From JBAXXL01 sp038206725 (GTDB lineage: Bacteria; Bacteroidota; Ignavibacteria; Kapaibacteriales; UBA2268), in assembly GCA_038206725.1 (NCBI GenBank), contig JBBRAO010000040.1, forward strand, positions 1-27,034: a DNA stretch of 27,034 bases, given 5' to 3'. Shown one piece after another: positions 1-8,012 of this stretch. The notes beneath the pieces were generated by a model that was not told where the DNA came from, made no database searches, and saw only the letters and a program-made list of their open reading frames with translations. How positions within the stretch are numbered: position 1 is the first letter of the stretch; each line of letters begins with the position of its first letter. Position numbers and translations under genes: made by a program.

Positions 1-117
1 TGGTACATTAATCGTTTCTGTACTTTTATAAATGCAAATTAAAATTCTTTTTCCAAATAAACAAATATATTATTCCATTTTTGCAAATTATTATTTTTCA
101 CTTAATTAAAGAAAGTT

Positions 118-147
118 CCTATATATATATATATATATATATATAGG
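118..147. repeat. (TA)13 microsatellite, perfect palindrome
   Basis: Thirteen uninterrupted TA units (120-145) are flanked by CC on the left and GG on the right, so the 30 bp block is its own reverse complement. It lies in AT-rich DNA with no gene. It could extrude as a cruciform or vary in length by slippage. Bases 1-117 hold nothing I can name. Confidence 0.9.
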
Positions 148-207
148 CTTATATTGTTATGCTGAGTCTAAATATATTTTGGTTTCCTGTGGGTGGGGTG
201 ATAAAAA

Positions 208-233
208 CGTTACCAAGCGGGAGCTTGGTAACG
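208..233. repeat. Perfect 11-bp hairpin with GGGA loop
   Basis: The arms CGTTACCAAGC (208-218) and GCTTGGTAACG (223-233) are exact reverse complements around a four-base GGGA loop. No T-run follows on either strand, so it is not a simple terminator. The right arm belongs to the direct repeat listed next. The form resembles REP-like intergenic elements, which is an inference because no other copy is visible in the window. Confidence 0.8.
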
Positions 234-266
234 AGAGAAATGGGATGCGGGAGCTTGGTAACGAGA
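217..266. repeat. 20-bp direct repeat, 30-bp period
   Basis: A 20-base unit beginning GCGGGAGCTTGG occurs at 217-236 and again, identical, at 247-266, separated by 10 bases. The first copy forms the right side of the hairpin at 208-233. The second copy lacks the matching left arm. This looks like a partly duplicated REP-like element. Confidence 0.85.
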
Positions 267-308
267 AAATATTGAACAACAATAACCACTTTCTACCCCC
301 AACCATAT

Positions 309-334
309 AAAAAAGACGACCCTGCGAGTCGCCT
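309..334 (-). terminator. Rho-independent terminator of typA
   Basis: Read on the minus strand, a 7-bp stem (AGGCGAC with GTCGTCT, one G-T wobble) around a 7-base loop runs straight into six T (309-314 on the plus strand). It lies about 55 bases beyond the typA stop codon, so it should end the VOC-typA transcript. Confidence 0.75.
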
Positions 335-389
335 TTACGGATTAATCATTTAACATTAATCTTCATTTTCTGAACATTAAATACTAATT

Positions 390-2210
390 TTAGTCATTTT
401 CGGTTCTAGTTTTGACTTTGCGTTTATTCGGGTCGAGTTCGGCTTTGCGAATACGAATCGAAAGTGGTGTAACTTCGACTAACTCATCTTCAGAAATGAA
501 TTCAATTGATTGGTCGAGTGACAATAACCGCGGTGGACGCAAAACTACAGTCGCATCGGAACTGGATGCTCTCATATTTGTTAATTTCTTTTCTTTTGTT
601 ATGTTAACTTGCAAATCCATCGTTTTATTTCTTTCGCCAACAACCATACCGCAATAAACTTGTGTTCCGGGACTTATAAACAAATCGCCTCTATCATCCA
701 TTGCAAATGCCGCATAAGCCGTTGTTCTACCTGTTCTGTCCGCCACTAGTGCACCGGTTGTACGTTGAGGGATTGCTCCGAACCAAGGCTCATATCCGTG
801 GAATAATGTATTCATAACTCCGCCGCCTTTAGTATCGGTCAAAAATTGACTTCTGAAACCAATTAATCCACGTGATGGTATAAGGAATTCAGCATCCACT
901 CTACCACTACCTGTGTTAAAGAGTTTTGTCATCATTCCTTTACGATTGGACAATTTTTCAGTAATTACTCCAACATAAACATCGGGGATATCTAAGAATA
1001 CAGTTTCAACAGGTTCGCAGGTAACTCCGTCAATTACTTTCGTTATAACGTTCGGTTTCGATACGGCGAATTCATAACCTTCACGACGCATAGTTTCAAT
1101 TATAACGGCCATTTGGAGCTCACCGCGTCCACAGACTTCGAATGCATCGGTGCGATCGGTTGGTTTGATTTCTATTGATACATTACGTAATCTTTCTTTT
1201 TCTAAACGATCTTTTAAATGGCGGGTAGTTAGAAATTTACCTTCTTTTCCACCAAATGGGCTGTCGTTGACATAGAATATCATTGACAAAGTCGGTTTAT
1301 CAACGTGAATTCTTTCGAGGGGTACCGGATTTTCGATATCTGTAATCGTATCACCGATTTGAACATTGTCCACGCCCGCGATAGCAATAATGTCACCTGC
1401 TTCAACAACAGTTGCCGGCGTACGCGTTAAACCTTGGAATGAATATATTACAGTTAATTTTACATTGCGGATTGCATTATCATCACCGCAAAGAGCATAT
1501 TGTTTATTCATTTCTAATATGCCGTTTTCCAATCGACCTATGCAAATTTGACCAACATAATTATCATAATCAAGGTTCGTTACCAAAAATTGCGGTGAAT
1601 GGTTGTCGTCCACATCCGGTCCCGGAATTTCCGATAAAATAGTATCGAACAATGGTTTCAATGTTGTTGATTCATCGCCTAATTCATAATGAGCTATACC
1701 AGCTTTTGCATTGGTATAAATGATTTTAAACTCAATCTGCTCGTCGGTGGAATCCAAATCTATAAATAAATCATAAACTTCTGAAATTACTTCATCAACA
1801 CGCGCATCGGAGCGGTCAATTTTATTGATAACCAAGATAACAGGAAGGTGTCTTGCTAACGCTTTTTTCAAAACAAAACGCGTTTGCGGCAAGGGTCCTT
1901 CACTGGAATCTACTAAAAGAACAACACCATCCACCATATTTAAACTACGTTCGACTTCTCCGCCGAAATCCGCGTGACCCGGAGTATCAACAATATTTAT
2001 CTTCACGCCTTCGTAAAACACAGCTGTGTTTTTCGCCATAATGGTTATACCGCGTTCTTTTTCCAAATCCATTGTGTCCATTACGCGTTCTTCAACTTGT
2101 TGATTTTCGCGGAAAGTACCGCTTTGTCTTAACATACAGTCAACAAGAGTAGTCTTACCGTGGTCAACGTGAGCAATTATTGCTATATTTCTAAATGATT
2201 CTTTTCTCAT
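390..2210 (-). CDS. typA: Ribosome-associated GTPase TypA/BipA
   Basis: Translational GTPase of the EF-G/LepA family that binds the 70S ribosome and supports ribosome assembly and stress or cold adaptation. The G motifs are complete: AHVDHGKT (residues 13-20), RGIT (53-56), DTPGH (75-79) and NKID (129-132). They are followed by EF-G-like domains and the TypA-specific C-terminal domain (GLIGFRSQFLTDTKG region). The frame is open up to an ATG at 2270, but the extra 20 residues are not family-like. Starting at 2210 gives 606 residues, close to the usual length of about 607, with the family start MRKESFRNIAIIAHVDHGKT. Neither start has a clear Shine-Dalgarno sequence. It lies downstream of the VOC gene on the same strand and ends at a terminator at 309-334. 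Confidence 0.95.
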   Translation of the reverse strand: MRKESFRNIAIIAHVDHGKTTLVDCMLRQSGTFRENQQVEERVMDTMDLEKERGITIMAKNTAVFYEGVKINIVDTPGHADFGGEVERSLNMVDGVVLLVDSSEGPLPQTRFVLKKALARHLPVILVINKIDRSDARVDEVISEVYDLFIDLDSTDEQIEFKIIYTNAKAGIAHYELGDESTTLKPLFDTILSEIPGPDVDDNHSPQFLVTNLDYDNYVGQICIGRLENGILEMNKQYALCGDDNAIRNVKLTVIYSFQGLTRTPATVVEAGDIIAIAGVDNVQIGDTITDIENPVPLERIHVDKPTLSMIFYVNDSPFGGKEGKFLTTRHLKDRLEKERLRNVSIEIKPTDRTDAFEVCGRGELQMAVIIETMRREGYEFAVSKPNVITKVIDGVTCEPVETVFLDIPDVYVGVITEKLSNRKGMMTKLFNTGSGRVDAEFLIPSRGLIGFRSQFLTDTKGGGVMNTLFHGYEPWFGAIPQRTTGALVADRTGRTTAYAAFAMDDRGDLFISPGTQVYCGMVVGERNKTMDLQVNITKEKKLTNMRASSSDATVVLRPPRLLSLDQSIEFISEDELVEVTPLSIRIRKAELDPNKRKVKTRTEND

Positions 2211-2296
2211 AATTCTATTATACAGTGAATAGTTTTTAAAATAACCTGCCATTGACGTATGTAAATCCATTTACGTGTTAATATGGCAAAATTAAA

Positions 2297-2755
2297 TTAG
2301 CTTTTTGCTTTGATTAACTCTTCAGGAGCCTGTACCAATTCTAACAACACACCTTCGGAACAAAACGGAAACTCTTCATTTCCCTTTGGATGGACGAAAC
2401 AAATATCATATCCTGAAGCGCCTTTGCGAATACCACCCGGGGCAAAACGTACACCTTGAGCATTTAGCCATTCCACACAAGCCGGAAGGTCGTCAATCCA
2501 TAATCCAATATGATTCAGTGGAGGTATATGAACGGCAGGTTTTTTTTCGATATCCAATGGTTGCATAATGTCAACTTCAACTGCGTTTACTCCGCTTCCG
2601 ATACGCAAAACATCTTCGTCCACGTTTTCTTTTTCACTTTGGAAAGAATGTGTTAATTCTAAACCCATCAAATTAACCCAAAATTTGCGCAAACGTTCTT
2701 TACTTTCGCCACCTATGGCGACTTGTTGAACGCCTAATACTTTAAATGGTCTCAT
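2297..2755 (-). CDS. VOC-superfamily protein (glyoxalase / methylmalonyl-CoA epimerase-like)
   Basis: A 152-residue protein with the two beta-alpha-beta-beta-beta halves of the vicinal oxygen chelate fold. The second half shows LNHIGLWIDDL, then HPKGNEEFP and a terminal ELVQAP strand. The His of LNHIG and the Glu of LELVQ match usual metal ligands. The first half begins GVQQVAIGG, with Gln where many members have the first His ligand, so metal binding or substrate may differ from true glyoxalase I. The HPKG...ELVQ region resembles methylmalonyl-CoA epimerase and lactoylglutathione-lyase-like proteins, but I cannot choose a substrate. It lies directly upstream of typA and is probably co-transcribed. 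A TAATTTTG on the minus strand (2804-2797) could be its -7 element. Confidence 0.75.
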   Translation of the reverse strand: MRPFKVLGVQQVAIGGESKERLRKFWVNLMGLELTHSFQSEKENVDEDVLRIGSGVNAVEVDIMQPLDIEKKPAVHIPPLNHIGLWIDDLPACVEWLNAQGVRFAPGGIRKGASGYDICFVHPKGNEEFPFCSEGVLLELVQAPEELIKAKS

Positions 2756-2852
2756 TATATTTTCCTAAAATTCTATAAATTGGTAAATAATCAAAGCAAA
2801 ATTAAAAAAAAATATTAAATTTGCGATTATAAGATTTCAGATTGAGAATAAA

Positions 2853-4712
2853 ATGAACAAGTTATTTAAGTATTTTCCGGCGATAGCCTTTTTAGTCAGC
2901 ATTATTATTTATTGGATAACATCGGCACCCGGCCTTATGTTCACCGACAGTGGAGAATTAGCTGTTGCCTGTACACGTTTGGGAGTTGCACATCCGACGG
3001 GATACCCCTTATTTACATTATTGGGTTTTTTCTGGGTTAATATTACTCCTTTCCTAACACCGATTAAATCGTTGAATTTACTATCGGGAATTTATACGGC
3101 TCTTTCGGTGGGACTATTTTACAGTTGGATGTTAGTTCTTCTACAAAACCTTCCAGTTAAAAAGAAAGTGAAGGCATTGGAGTCGGACAAAATCCATCTT
3201 CTTGCATTAGCGGTATCACTTTTTTATGCTTTTTCAGGAACTGTCTGGTCGCAGGCTACTTCAATCGAAGTTTATCCGTTGCATCTTTTAATGCTCAATT
3301 TAACACTGTATTTTACATTAAAGGGCAAATTTTCGAAAACCAATACAAATCGCTGGTTTTTGTTAGCGGCGTTGTCATTAGGTTTATCATTTGCAAACCA
3401 CGCTACTACTGTACTTATTGTGCCGGCGATGCTATACTTGTATTTTAGCGATAAAAGTGGAAAATTGGTATTTTCAGTAGAAAAATTTAGAGGCTTCGCA
3501 TTGTTATTAATTCCGATGTTTTTGGGATTGAGTTTATATTTGTACCTTCCTATTCGAAGCGCTATGGCGCCGGCTTTTAATTGGGGTGAGGTGCATCGCG
3601 GTTTTGATAAATTGCTTTACCATATAACAGGAAAGCAATATCAAGTTTGGATGTTCAACGGCTTTTCCGCTTGGAAAACAAATCTAAGCACCTTTATTGG
3701 ATTGCTCCCAACGGAATTGGCGTTTGTTGGTATTCTTACATCGCTTTTTGGAATGTTCATAGTTTACAGCCGCTCAAAACTACATTTTTACTTGCCGATG
3801 CTTATGCTTATTTGTTGTGTGATTTATACTTTTAACTATGGCATACACGATATAGACAGCTATTTTCTTACGTCTTTTATAGCTTTATTCGTCTTCTCGG
3901 CTTTTGCATTAACTTGGTTATTTGAGAAATTCCCCAAATATCTCCTGATAGTCTTCGCGTTACCGATTGTTTCATTAGCTTTAAATTTTTCCCAAAAGGA
4001 TGAATCCAAGAACTACACAGTACCTGAATATAAAAAATTAGTAATCAGTAATTTAGCTCCAAACGCGCTGATAATCTCGTCTCAATGGGATTTATGGTTT
4101 AGCGCATTTCTTTACGATCAGTTAGCGGAAAATAAACGCCCCGATGTAATTGCAATTGATAAAGAACTTCTTCGCCGTACGTGGTATAGGGACCAAATTA
4201 AAAACCAGATGCCTGAGTTTTATAAGAAAATAGAAAATGAATATAATATGTTTCTCTCTCAATTAGAGCTTTTTGAGGAGAATGCGCAATACAATCCCGA
4301 ATTAATCCAGCTTTATTTCGAAAATTTAGTAAACAAAATGATTGATGTTTCTTATGGAGAACGACCTGTTTATGTAACAATTGATATATTACAAACAGAG
4401 CAAGGCGTTGCAAAATCTTATGATAAAGTGCCACGCGGATTGGCGGTTTTACTAACAAGAGATACATATTATCGTAAACCAAATCTGGCAAAGCTCGATA
4501 TAAGCAAGATTCAACAATCAATGAAAGGCAAAGAAGGTCATTTGTACCAAGGGAGCGCCGAAAGTATTTCTGTAATGCTTATGTTTAATGCTCAATATGC
4601 CGTAAATAACAAAGACTTCACAACCGCTCGTGCTTTGTTGACCAATTCACTTGCCCTTTGGCCCCAAAACACTAATGCCATAAGTTTATATAATGGGATA
4701 GTTAATTTATAA
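2853..4712 (+). CDS. DUF2723 integral membrane protein, putative glycosyltransferase
   Basis: A 619-residue polytopic membrane protein. After the first membrane segment comes the DUF2723 hallmark (about residues 31-56): TDSGELAVACTRLGVAHPTGYPLFTLLG, seen here as an acidic D-x-G-E loop followed by HPTGYPL. The family is related to GT-C fold mannosyl- and arabinosyl-transferases that use lipid-linked sugars. Around ten hydrophobic segments fill residues 1-370. The last 230 residues are mostly soluble and end in a TPR-like helical pair (ARALLTNSLALWP). DUF2723 proteins are common in Bacteroidetes; the substrate is unknown. A TAAATTTG at 2816-2823 could be its -7 promoter element, without a good -33 partner. 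Ferritin follows 71 bases downstream on the same strand. Confidence 0.85.
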   Translation: MNKLFKYFPAIAFLVSIIIYWITSAPGLMFTDSGELAVACTRLGVAHPTGYPLFTLLGFFWVNITPFLTPIKSLNLLSGIYTALSVGLFYSWMLVLLQNLPVKKKVKALESDKIHLLALAVSLFYAFSGTVWSQATSIEVYPLHLLMLNLTLYFTLKGKFSKTNTNRWFLLAALSLGLSFANHATTVLIVPAMLYLYFSDKSGKLVFSVEKFRGFALLLIPMFLGLSLYLYLPIRSAMAPAFNWGEVHRGFDKLLYHITGKQYQVWMFNGFSAWKTNLSTFIGLLPTELAFVGILTSLFGMFIVYSRSKLHFYLPMLMLICCVIYTFNYGIHDIDSYFLTSFIALFVFSAFALTWLFEKFPKYLLIVFALPIVSLALNFSQKDESKNYTVPEYKKLVISNLAPNALIISSQWDLWFSAFLYDQLAENKRPDVIAIDKELLRRTWYRDQIKNQMPEFYKKIENEYNMFLSQLELFEENAQYNPELIQLYFENLVNKMIDVSYGERPVYVTIDILQTEQGVAKSYDKVPRGLAVLLTRDTYYRKPNLAKLDISKIQQSMKGKEGHLYQGSAESISVMLMFNAQYAVNNKDFTTARALLTNSLALWPQNTNAISLYNGIVNL

Positions 4713-4774
4713 GAAAATAAAGTATTTTGTTCTACGTTTATACCAATTTGATACTTAATATTAGAAATTACATT

Positions 4775-4779
4775 GGAGG
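4775..4779 (+). promoter_or_regulatory. Shine-Dalgarno GGAGG that fixes the ferritin start
   Basis: GGAGG ends four bases before the ATG at 4784. The same frame is open to an upstream ATG at 4727, but the motif and homology both select 4784. Confidence 0.8.
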
Positions 4780-4783
4780 TTAT

Positions 4784-5296
4784 ATGATAAGCGATAAACT
4801 ACAAAATGCGATAAATAAGCAAATTGTACTTGAATATTTTTCCGCAAACCTATATTTGAATATGGCGGGCTATTTTTCTCAATTAGGTTTAAGCGGATTT
4901 GAACATTGGATGCGTACGCAATATAATGAAGAATTAATCCATATGATGAAATTCTTTAATTATTTGTTAGACCGCGGCGGGAAAGCAGAAATTGGTGCCT
5001 TGGGAAAACCGGCGACCGAATGGGAATCCCCAATAGCCGTTTTGGAAGACACGTACCAACACGAGCAACTTATTACACGCAGCATAAATGAGTTGATGTC
5101 AATTGCAAACGAAATCAAAGACTATGCCGCTGTAAGCTTTTTGCAATGGTATGTGGACGAGCAAGTTGAAGAAGAAGATAACACAAGCAGAATATACTCG
5201 CAGTTAAAGTTGATTGAAAACGATAAAAGTGCGTTATTCTTTTTGGACAAGGAATTAAGCGCAAGGCCTATGCCAATGCCGCTTCCACCAAGATAA
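4784..5296 (+). CDS. ftnA: Bacterial ferritin (FtnA type)
   Basis: Non-haem ferritin of 170 residues that oxidises Fe(II) and stores iron in a 24-subunit cytoplasmic shell. Ferroxidase-site residues fall at the same numbers as in E. coli FtnA: E17, E50, H53, E94, Q127 and E130, with Y24 in the first helix. The motif YNEELIHM (47-54) is typical of the family. The 170-residue length is normal, although the tail (ARPMPMPLPPR) is proline- and methionine-rich. The start at 4784 is supported by a strong Shine-Dalgarno sequence. It may share a transcript with the DUF2723 gene but has its own ribosome site. Confidence 0.95.
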   Translation: MISDKLQNAINKQIVLEYFSANLYLNMAGYFSQLGLSGFEHWMRTQYNEELIHMMKFFNYLLDRGGKAEIGALGKPATEWESPIAVLEDTYQHEQLITRSINELMSIANEIKDYAAVSFLQWYVDEQVEEEDNTSRIYSQLKLIENDKSALFFLDKELSARPMPMPLPPR

Positions 5297-5492
5297 ACAG
5301 CTAAAACACGAACTTAAAACATATCTTTTTTTTAACCTTCGGAAGTTATTCCGGTCAAAGTCAAGAAAAAAATTATAATAAAGGAATAAAATTTAAAATA
5401 TAATTTAGACAAAGGAATACCTCTTCAAACAAAATTATGTTTAAATATTTTGAAAAATCATTTTAATTTACTAATTTTGAATCAGGTCGGAC

Positions 5493-6722
5493 TCAGACCC
5501 CGCAAATAATGTTTTTAACATTCTGGGGCTGATCTCCGGCCGTTCTTTTTTTATTTTGTCTTCTTGATATAGGTGCCTCGTTATCAAATTTCTGGTATCT
5601 ACGATCCTTGCTCTCCTTAACTACTAAGGATTTATGAATCATCTTTTCTTGATTTTTAATATCAATATTCTCATCAAAAGCGGTATTGTTTCTAAGCATA
5701 CCATAAATTATTCTAGCAACTTTATGCATACAGGCACCAATAGCGACCATCGGCATCATACCTCTTGAACAAAATCGGTCATAAGTTTTTTTAATAAAGC
5801 TTTTACTGCCCAAACCAGACATCACTGTCATAAAAAGAACTCGTCTCGGCTCAACACGGCCTTGTTTACTCATCATAACCTTGCTTAATCCATCTCCACT
5901 TTGTTTAAAAGTAGGATTTAAGCCAAAATATGATACAAGTTTCTTAACAGAAGAGAATCTCTCTATAGAACCGATTTCTATAAGCAAATCCATTGCAGAC
6001 CAATCACTAATACCTGGAATAGTTTTAAGAAGTTCAAATTCAGGTAACTGACATTCAGCAACCATTAGAGCTACTTGTTCTTTGATAATGTTGGTATTGT
6101 TCATTATTTGATCAATAGTTGCTCTAACTAGTTTTTCAATAATAGTTCCTTGGCTTGATGCAACGCTGTTTTTTGCTAATTTTATCAATTCTAATGCTTT
6201 TTCTTCACTAATATAAGGAATCTTACTAACAGATTTTGGACTAACTTTAGCTAATTTAGCGGCAGTAGGATATTTCCTCATAAGCTTTAGAACCCAATCA
6301 GGTACACCGGAATTAAAATATTTGACTATTTCAGGAAAAGCATCATAACATAAAGATTGAAATTGATTCAGAAGTTGAGTCTTCTGAGATTTGAGTAATT
6401 GGACAAAAGCTCGCTGACGGCGAAGATTGACGAAATAGTCAGTACTGCCGTAAATCACATTGTCCCCATGATTTATTAAGTATTCCGCTATGCTGAAGGC
6501 ACTTGTTTTATCTGTTGTTACATGCTTTAAATTGGCTTTGTTACTATGATAGACACCTAAAGGATTGATTCGTGCTACTTGAATATCCATATTACTTTGT
6601 AATCTTTTTATGTTATGATACCAATTGTTTTCATAACCTTTTCTTGCACCGGTGTGTTCATTGGGTCTTAGAAGGCTCCCTCCCAGCACGCGCTTTAGGA
6701 TTTGTAATTGAATGGGCAACAA
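5493..6722 (-). CDS. IS110-family transposase, 5'-truncated remnant
   Basis: The 409-codon frame contains an IS110/IS1111-type DEDD transposase lacking its true N-terminus. Recognisable homology begins at about E22 (EHTG, matching the catalytic ExTG motif, near 6659). It continues through INPLGVYHSNKANL, then TTDKTSA (D71, with Ser at 74 where many members have the fourth acidic residue). The C-terminal Transposase_20 domain follows, with KTIPGISDWSAMDLL and the FKQSGDG segment holding the expected catalytic Ser. The usual first 55-60 residues with the first Asp of DEDD are missing. Residues 1-21 are antisense to a DUF4160 gene and are not transposase. The element cannot be active as it stands. 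The 196 bases beyond its stop (5297-5492) hold no gene; I see no clear inverted repeats or target duplication. Confidence 0.85.
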   Translation of the reverse strand: MLPIQLQILKRVLGGSLLRPNEHTGARKGYENNWYHNIKRLQSNMDIQVARINPLGVYHSNKANLKHVTTDKTSAFSIAEYLINHGDNVIYGSTDYFVNLRRQRAFVQLLKSQKTQLLNQFQSLCYDAFPEIVKYFNSGVPDWVLKLMRKYPTAAKLAKVSPKSVSKIPYISEEKALELIKLAKNSVASSQGTIIEKLVRATIDQIMNNTNIIKEQVALMVAECQLPEFELLKTIPGISDWSAMDLLIEIGSIERFSSVKKLVSYFGLNPTFKQSGDGLSKVMMSKQGRVEPRRVLFMTVMSGLGSKSFIKKTYDRFCSRGMMPMVAIGACMHKVARIIYGMLRNNTAFDENIDIKNQEKMIHKSLVVKESKDRRYQKFDNEAPISRRQNKKRTAGDQPQNVKNIICGV

Positions 6723-6799
6723 TTCACCAAAATGAACTTAAAACAGCCCGGGCAAACGCTCGTTTAGGAGTGAAGCTCGATAAAATTCAACCTTTATAA
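6665..6799 (+). pseudogene. DUF4160 gene, C-terminal fragment
   Basis: From V at 6665 the plus frame reads VLEGSLPARALGFVIEW and ends KLDKIQPL before the stop at 6797-6799. These are the last 44 residues of a typical DUF4160 protein (GSLP-x-RALG-x-V-x-EW-x-x-x-H, ending in K-I-x-PL). The N-terminal half, which normally carries the HVH-type motif, is absent. The sequence just upstream is antisense to the IS110 transposase. DUF4160 genes commonly sit directly before a DUF2442 gene, as here, and the pair is often suspected to be toxin-antitoxin-like. The gene is broken and its N-terminal part is not found on the far side of the transposase. Confidence 0.75.
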
Positions 6800-6809
6800 T
6801 GGAGTATAT

Positions 6810-7073
6810 ATGGTAACGATAAATACAGCATTATATAAAAATAATTATAACATAGAAGTGTATTTTTCAGACGGGACGGTTGCATTAATTGATTTCTCTG
6901 AATATACAAATAGGGAAGGGCTTTTTGCAGATTTGGAAAATTTAAATTTCTTCAAGGATTTCGATATTGATTTTGATTTAGGAACCGTTTGCTGGAATAA
7001 TGGTTTGGATATTTCGCCCGAAGCATTATATGAAAAAGCCATCGGGAAAAAGCCTTCTTGGGCTATAAATTAA
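6810..7073 (+). CDS. DUF2442 family protein
   Basis: An 87-residue protein with the DUF2442 pattern: an N-terminal beta strand, VYFSDGTVALIDFSEY, then FADLENLNFFKDFDIDFDLGTVCWNNGLDISPEALYEKA. The W-x-NG-x-DI-x-PE-x-LYE stretch is diagnostic. It starts 10 bases after the stop of the DUF4160 fragment, with GGAG 5 bases before the ATG, which is the usual arrangement for this pair. DUF2442 proteins are small and of uncertain function, proposed to act with DUF4160 or RelE-like partners. Here the partner is broken, so this gene appears to be an orphan. Confidence 0.8.
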   Translation: MVTINTALYKNNYNIEVYFSDGTVALIDFSEYTNREGLFADLENLNFFKDFDIDFDLGTVCWNNGLDISPEALYEKAIGKKPSWAIN

Positions 7074-7258
7074 TCATCTGAAATATGGTTTGCTTTTGGA
7101 AAAAATATGAAATTAGATAATAAAGAATGAATTTCAAAAAAGCAATAAATTATAAACAACTTCTTAACTTCTCTCAATTATTGGAATCTCAAGCAATGCT
7201 TCAAGTTTGATTAAAAAAATAAATCTCTATCATCCGCGTTCCATCTTCCTGAAAATTT

Positions 7259-8009
7259 TTAACTCTGTCTCGCTTTGCCCATAATCCATTCATACAGACG
7301 ATTAGGTATCATCCCTACTATTATGCTAACCAGATATGCTCTATAAGGAAAATCAATATAAACCTTGCGTTTAGCTAATCCGCGAGCGATAATCTTAACA
7401 GCTCTTTCCACAGGCATTAGCAACGGCATTTTGTAATTGTTTTTTTGAGTCATTTCCGATTCAACAAATCCCGGACGAATAGTAACAACATCAATATTAA
7501 GGGGTTTTAATTCTATGCGCGCCGCTTCCAAAACCTTCGTCAACGCCGCTTTGCTTGTGGAATATGATGAAGAGAAAGGTATTCCGCGTGCGTCGGCTAA
7601 TGAACTTACCGCCGCAATTTTGCCATAGCCTTGCGCTCTCATTATCGGAATAATGTATTCCATCGCGTTTAATACACCGAAGAAGTTTACATCAAAAGCT
7701 TTACGGTAAATTTCTGTATCCAATTCAGCAAATTTCGATGTTATACCCATCCCGGCATTCAAAATCGCCAGGTCTATACTTCCCATTTTTTTGTTTGGCG
7801 GTGCTGATCATTGATTCAACCTCAGCTTTGTCGGCAACATCGCATTTTTTATAATAGCATTTTAAGTTGTTCTTAGACAAATTTGCTGTGATTTCCTCAA
7901 GTCTTTCTTCACGTCTTGCTGAAATGAAAATAGTATTTCCGGCAGTACCGTAAAATTCAGCTAAGGCCTTGCCAATGCCGCTCGAAGCACCTGTGATGAG
8001 TATGTTCAT
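7259..8009 (-). pseudogene. Short-chain dehydrogenase/reductase split by a 1-base frameshift
   Basis: Two minus-strand frames together make one SDR of about 250 residues. The first (from ATG at 8009) has the nucleotide-binding motif TGASSGIG and runs to about 7793. The second (from about 7786 to 7259) has LAILNAG, the catalytic Ser in AVSSLAD, the YSTSK catalytic Tyr/Lys motif and IRPGFVESEM. The break lies in a run of seven A on the coding strand (7786-7792). Removing one A joins the halves as KQKMGSIDLAILNAG. This may be a real mutation, a slippage switch or a sequencing error. The C-terminus has a hydrophobic stretch before RLYEWIMGK, as in membrane-associated SDRs. It starts 3 bases after the sensor-kinase remnant and was probably in one operon with it. 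Confidence 0.85.
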
Positions 8010-8012
8010 AAT

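Noticed and set aside
1..40. Possible end of a plus-strand gene at the left edge
   Set aside because: Short frames run to early stops, but too few residues are visible to recognise any protein.
217..266. Two-copy direct repeat as a CRISPR array
   Set aside because: Only two units, 10-base spacing and no cas genes.
2211..2270. Longer typA start at 2270
   Set aside because: The extra 20 residues are not family-like and there is no ribosome site; the start at 2210 gives the usual 606 residues.
4198..4521. 107-codon minus-strand frame inside the DUF2723 gene
   Set aside because: It lies wholly opposite a well-supported gene and has no recognisable motif.
6572..6664. Plus-strand frame upstream of the DUF4160 fragment
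   Set aside because: It is the antisense of the IS110 transposase and has no DUF4160 similarity.
7128..7211. 27-codon ATG frame between DUF2442 and the SDR
   Set aside because: Too short, no ribosome site and no recognisable motif.
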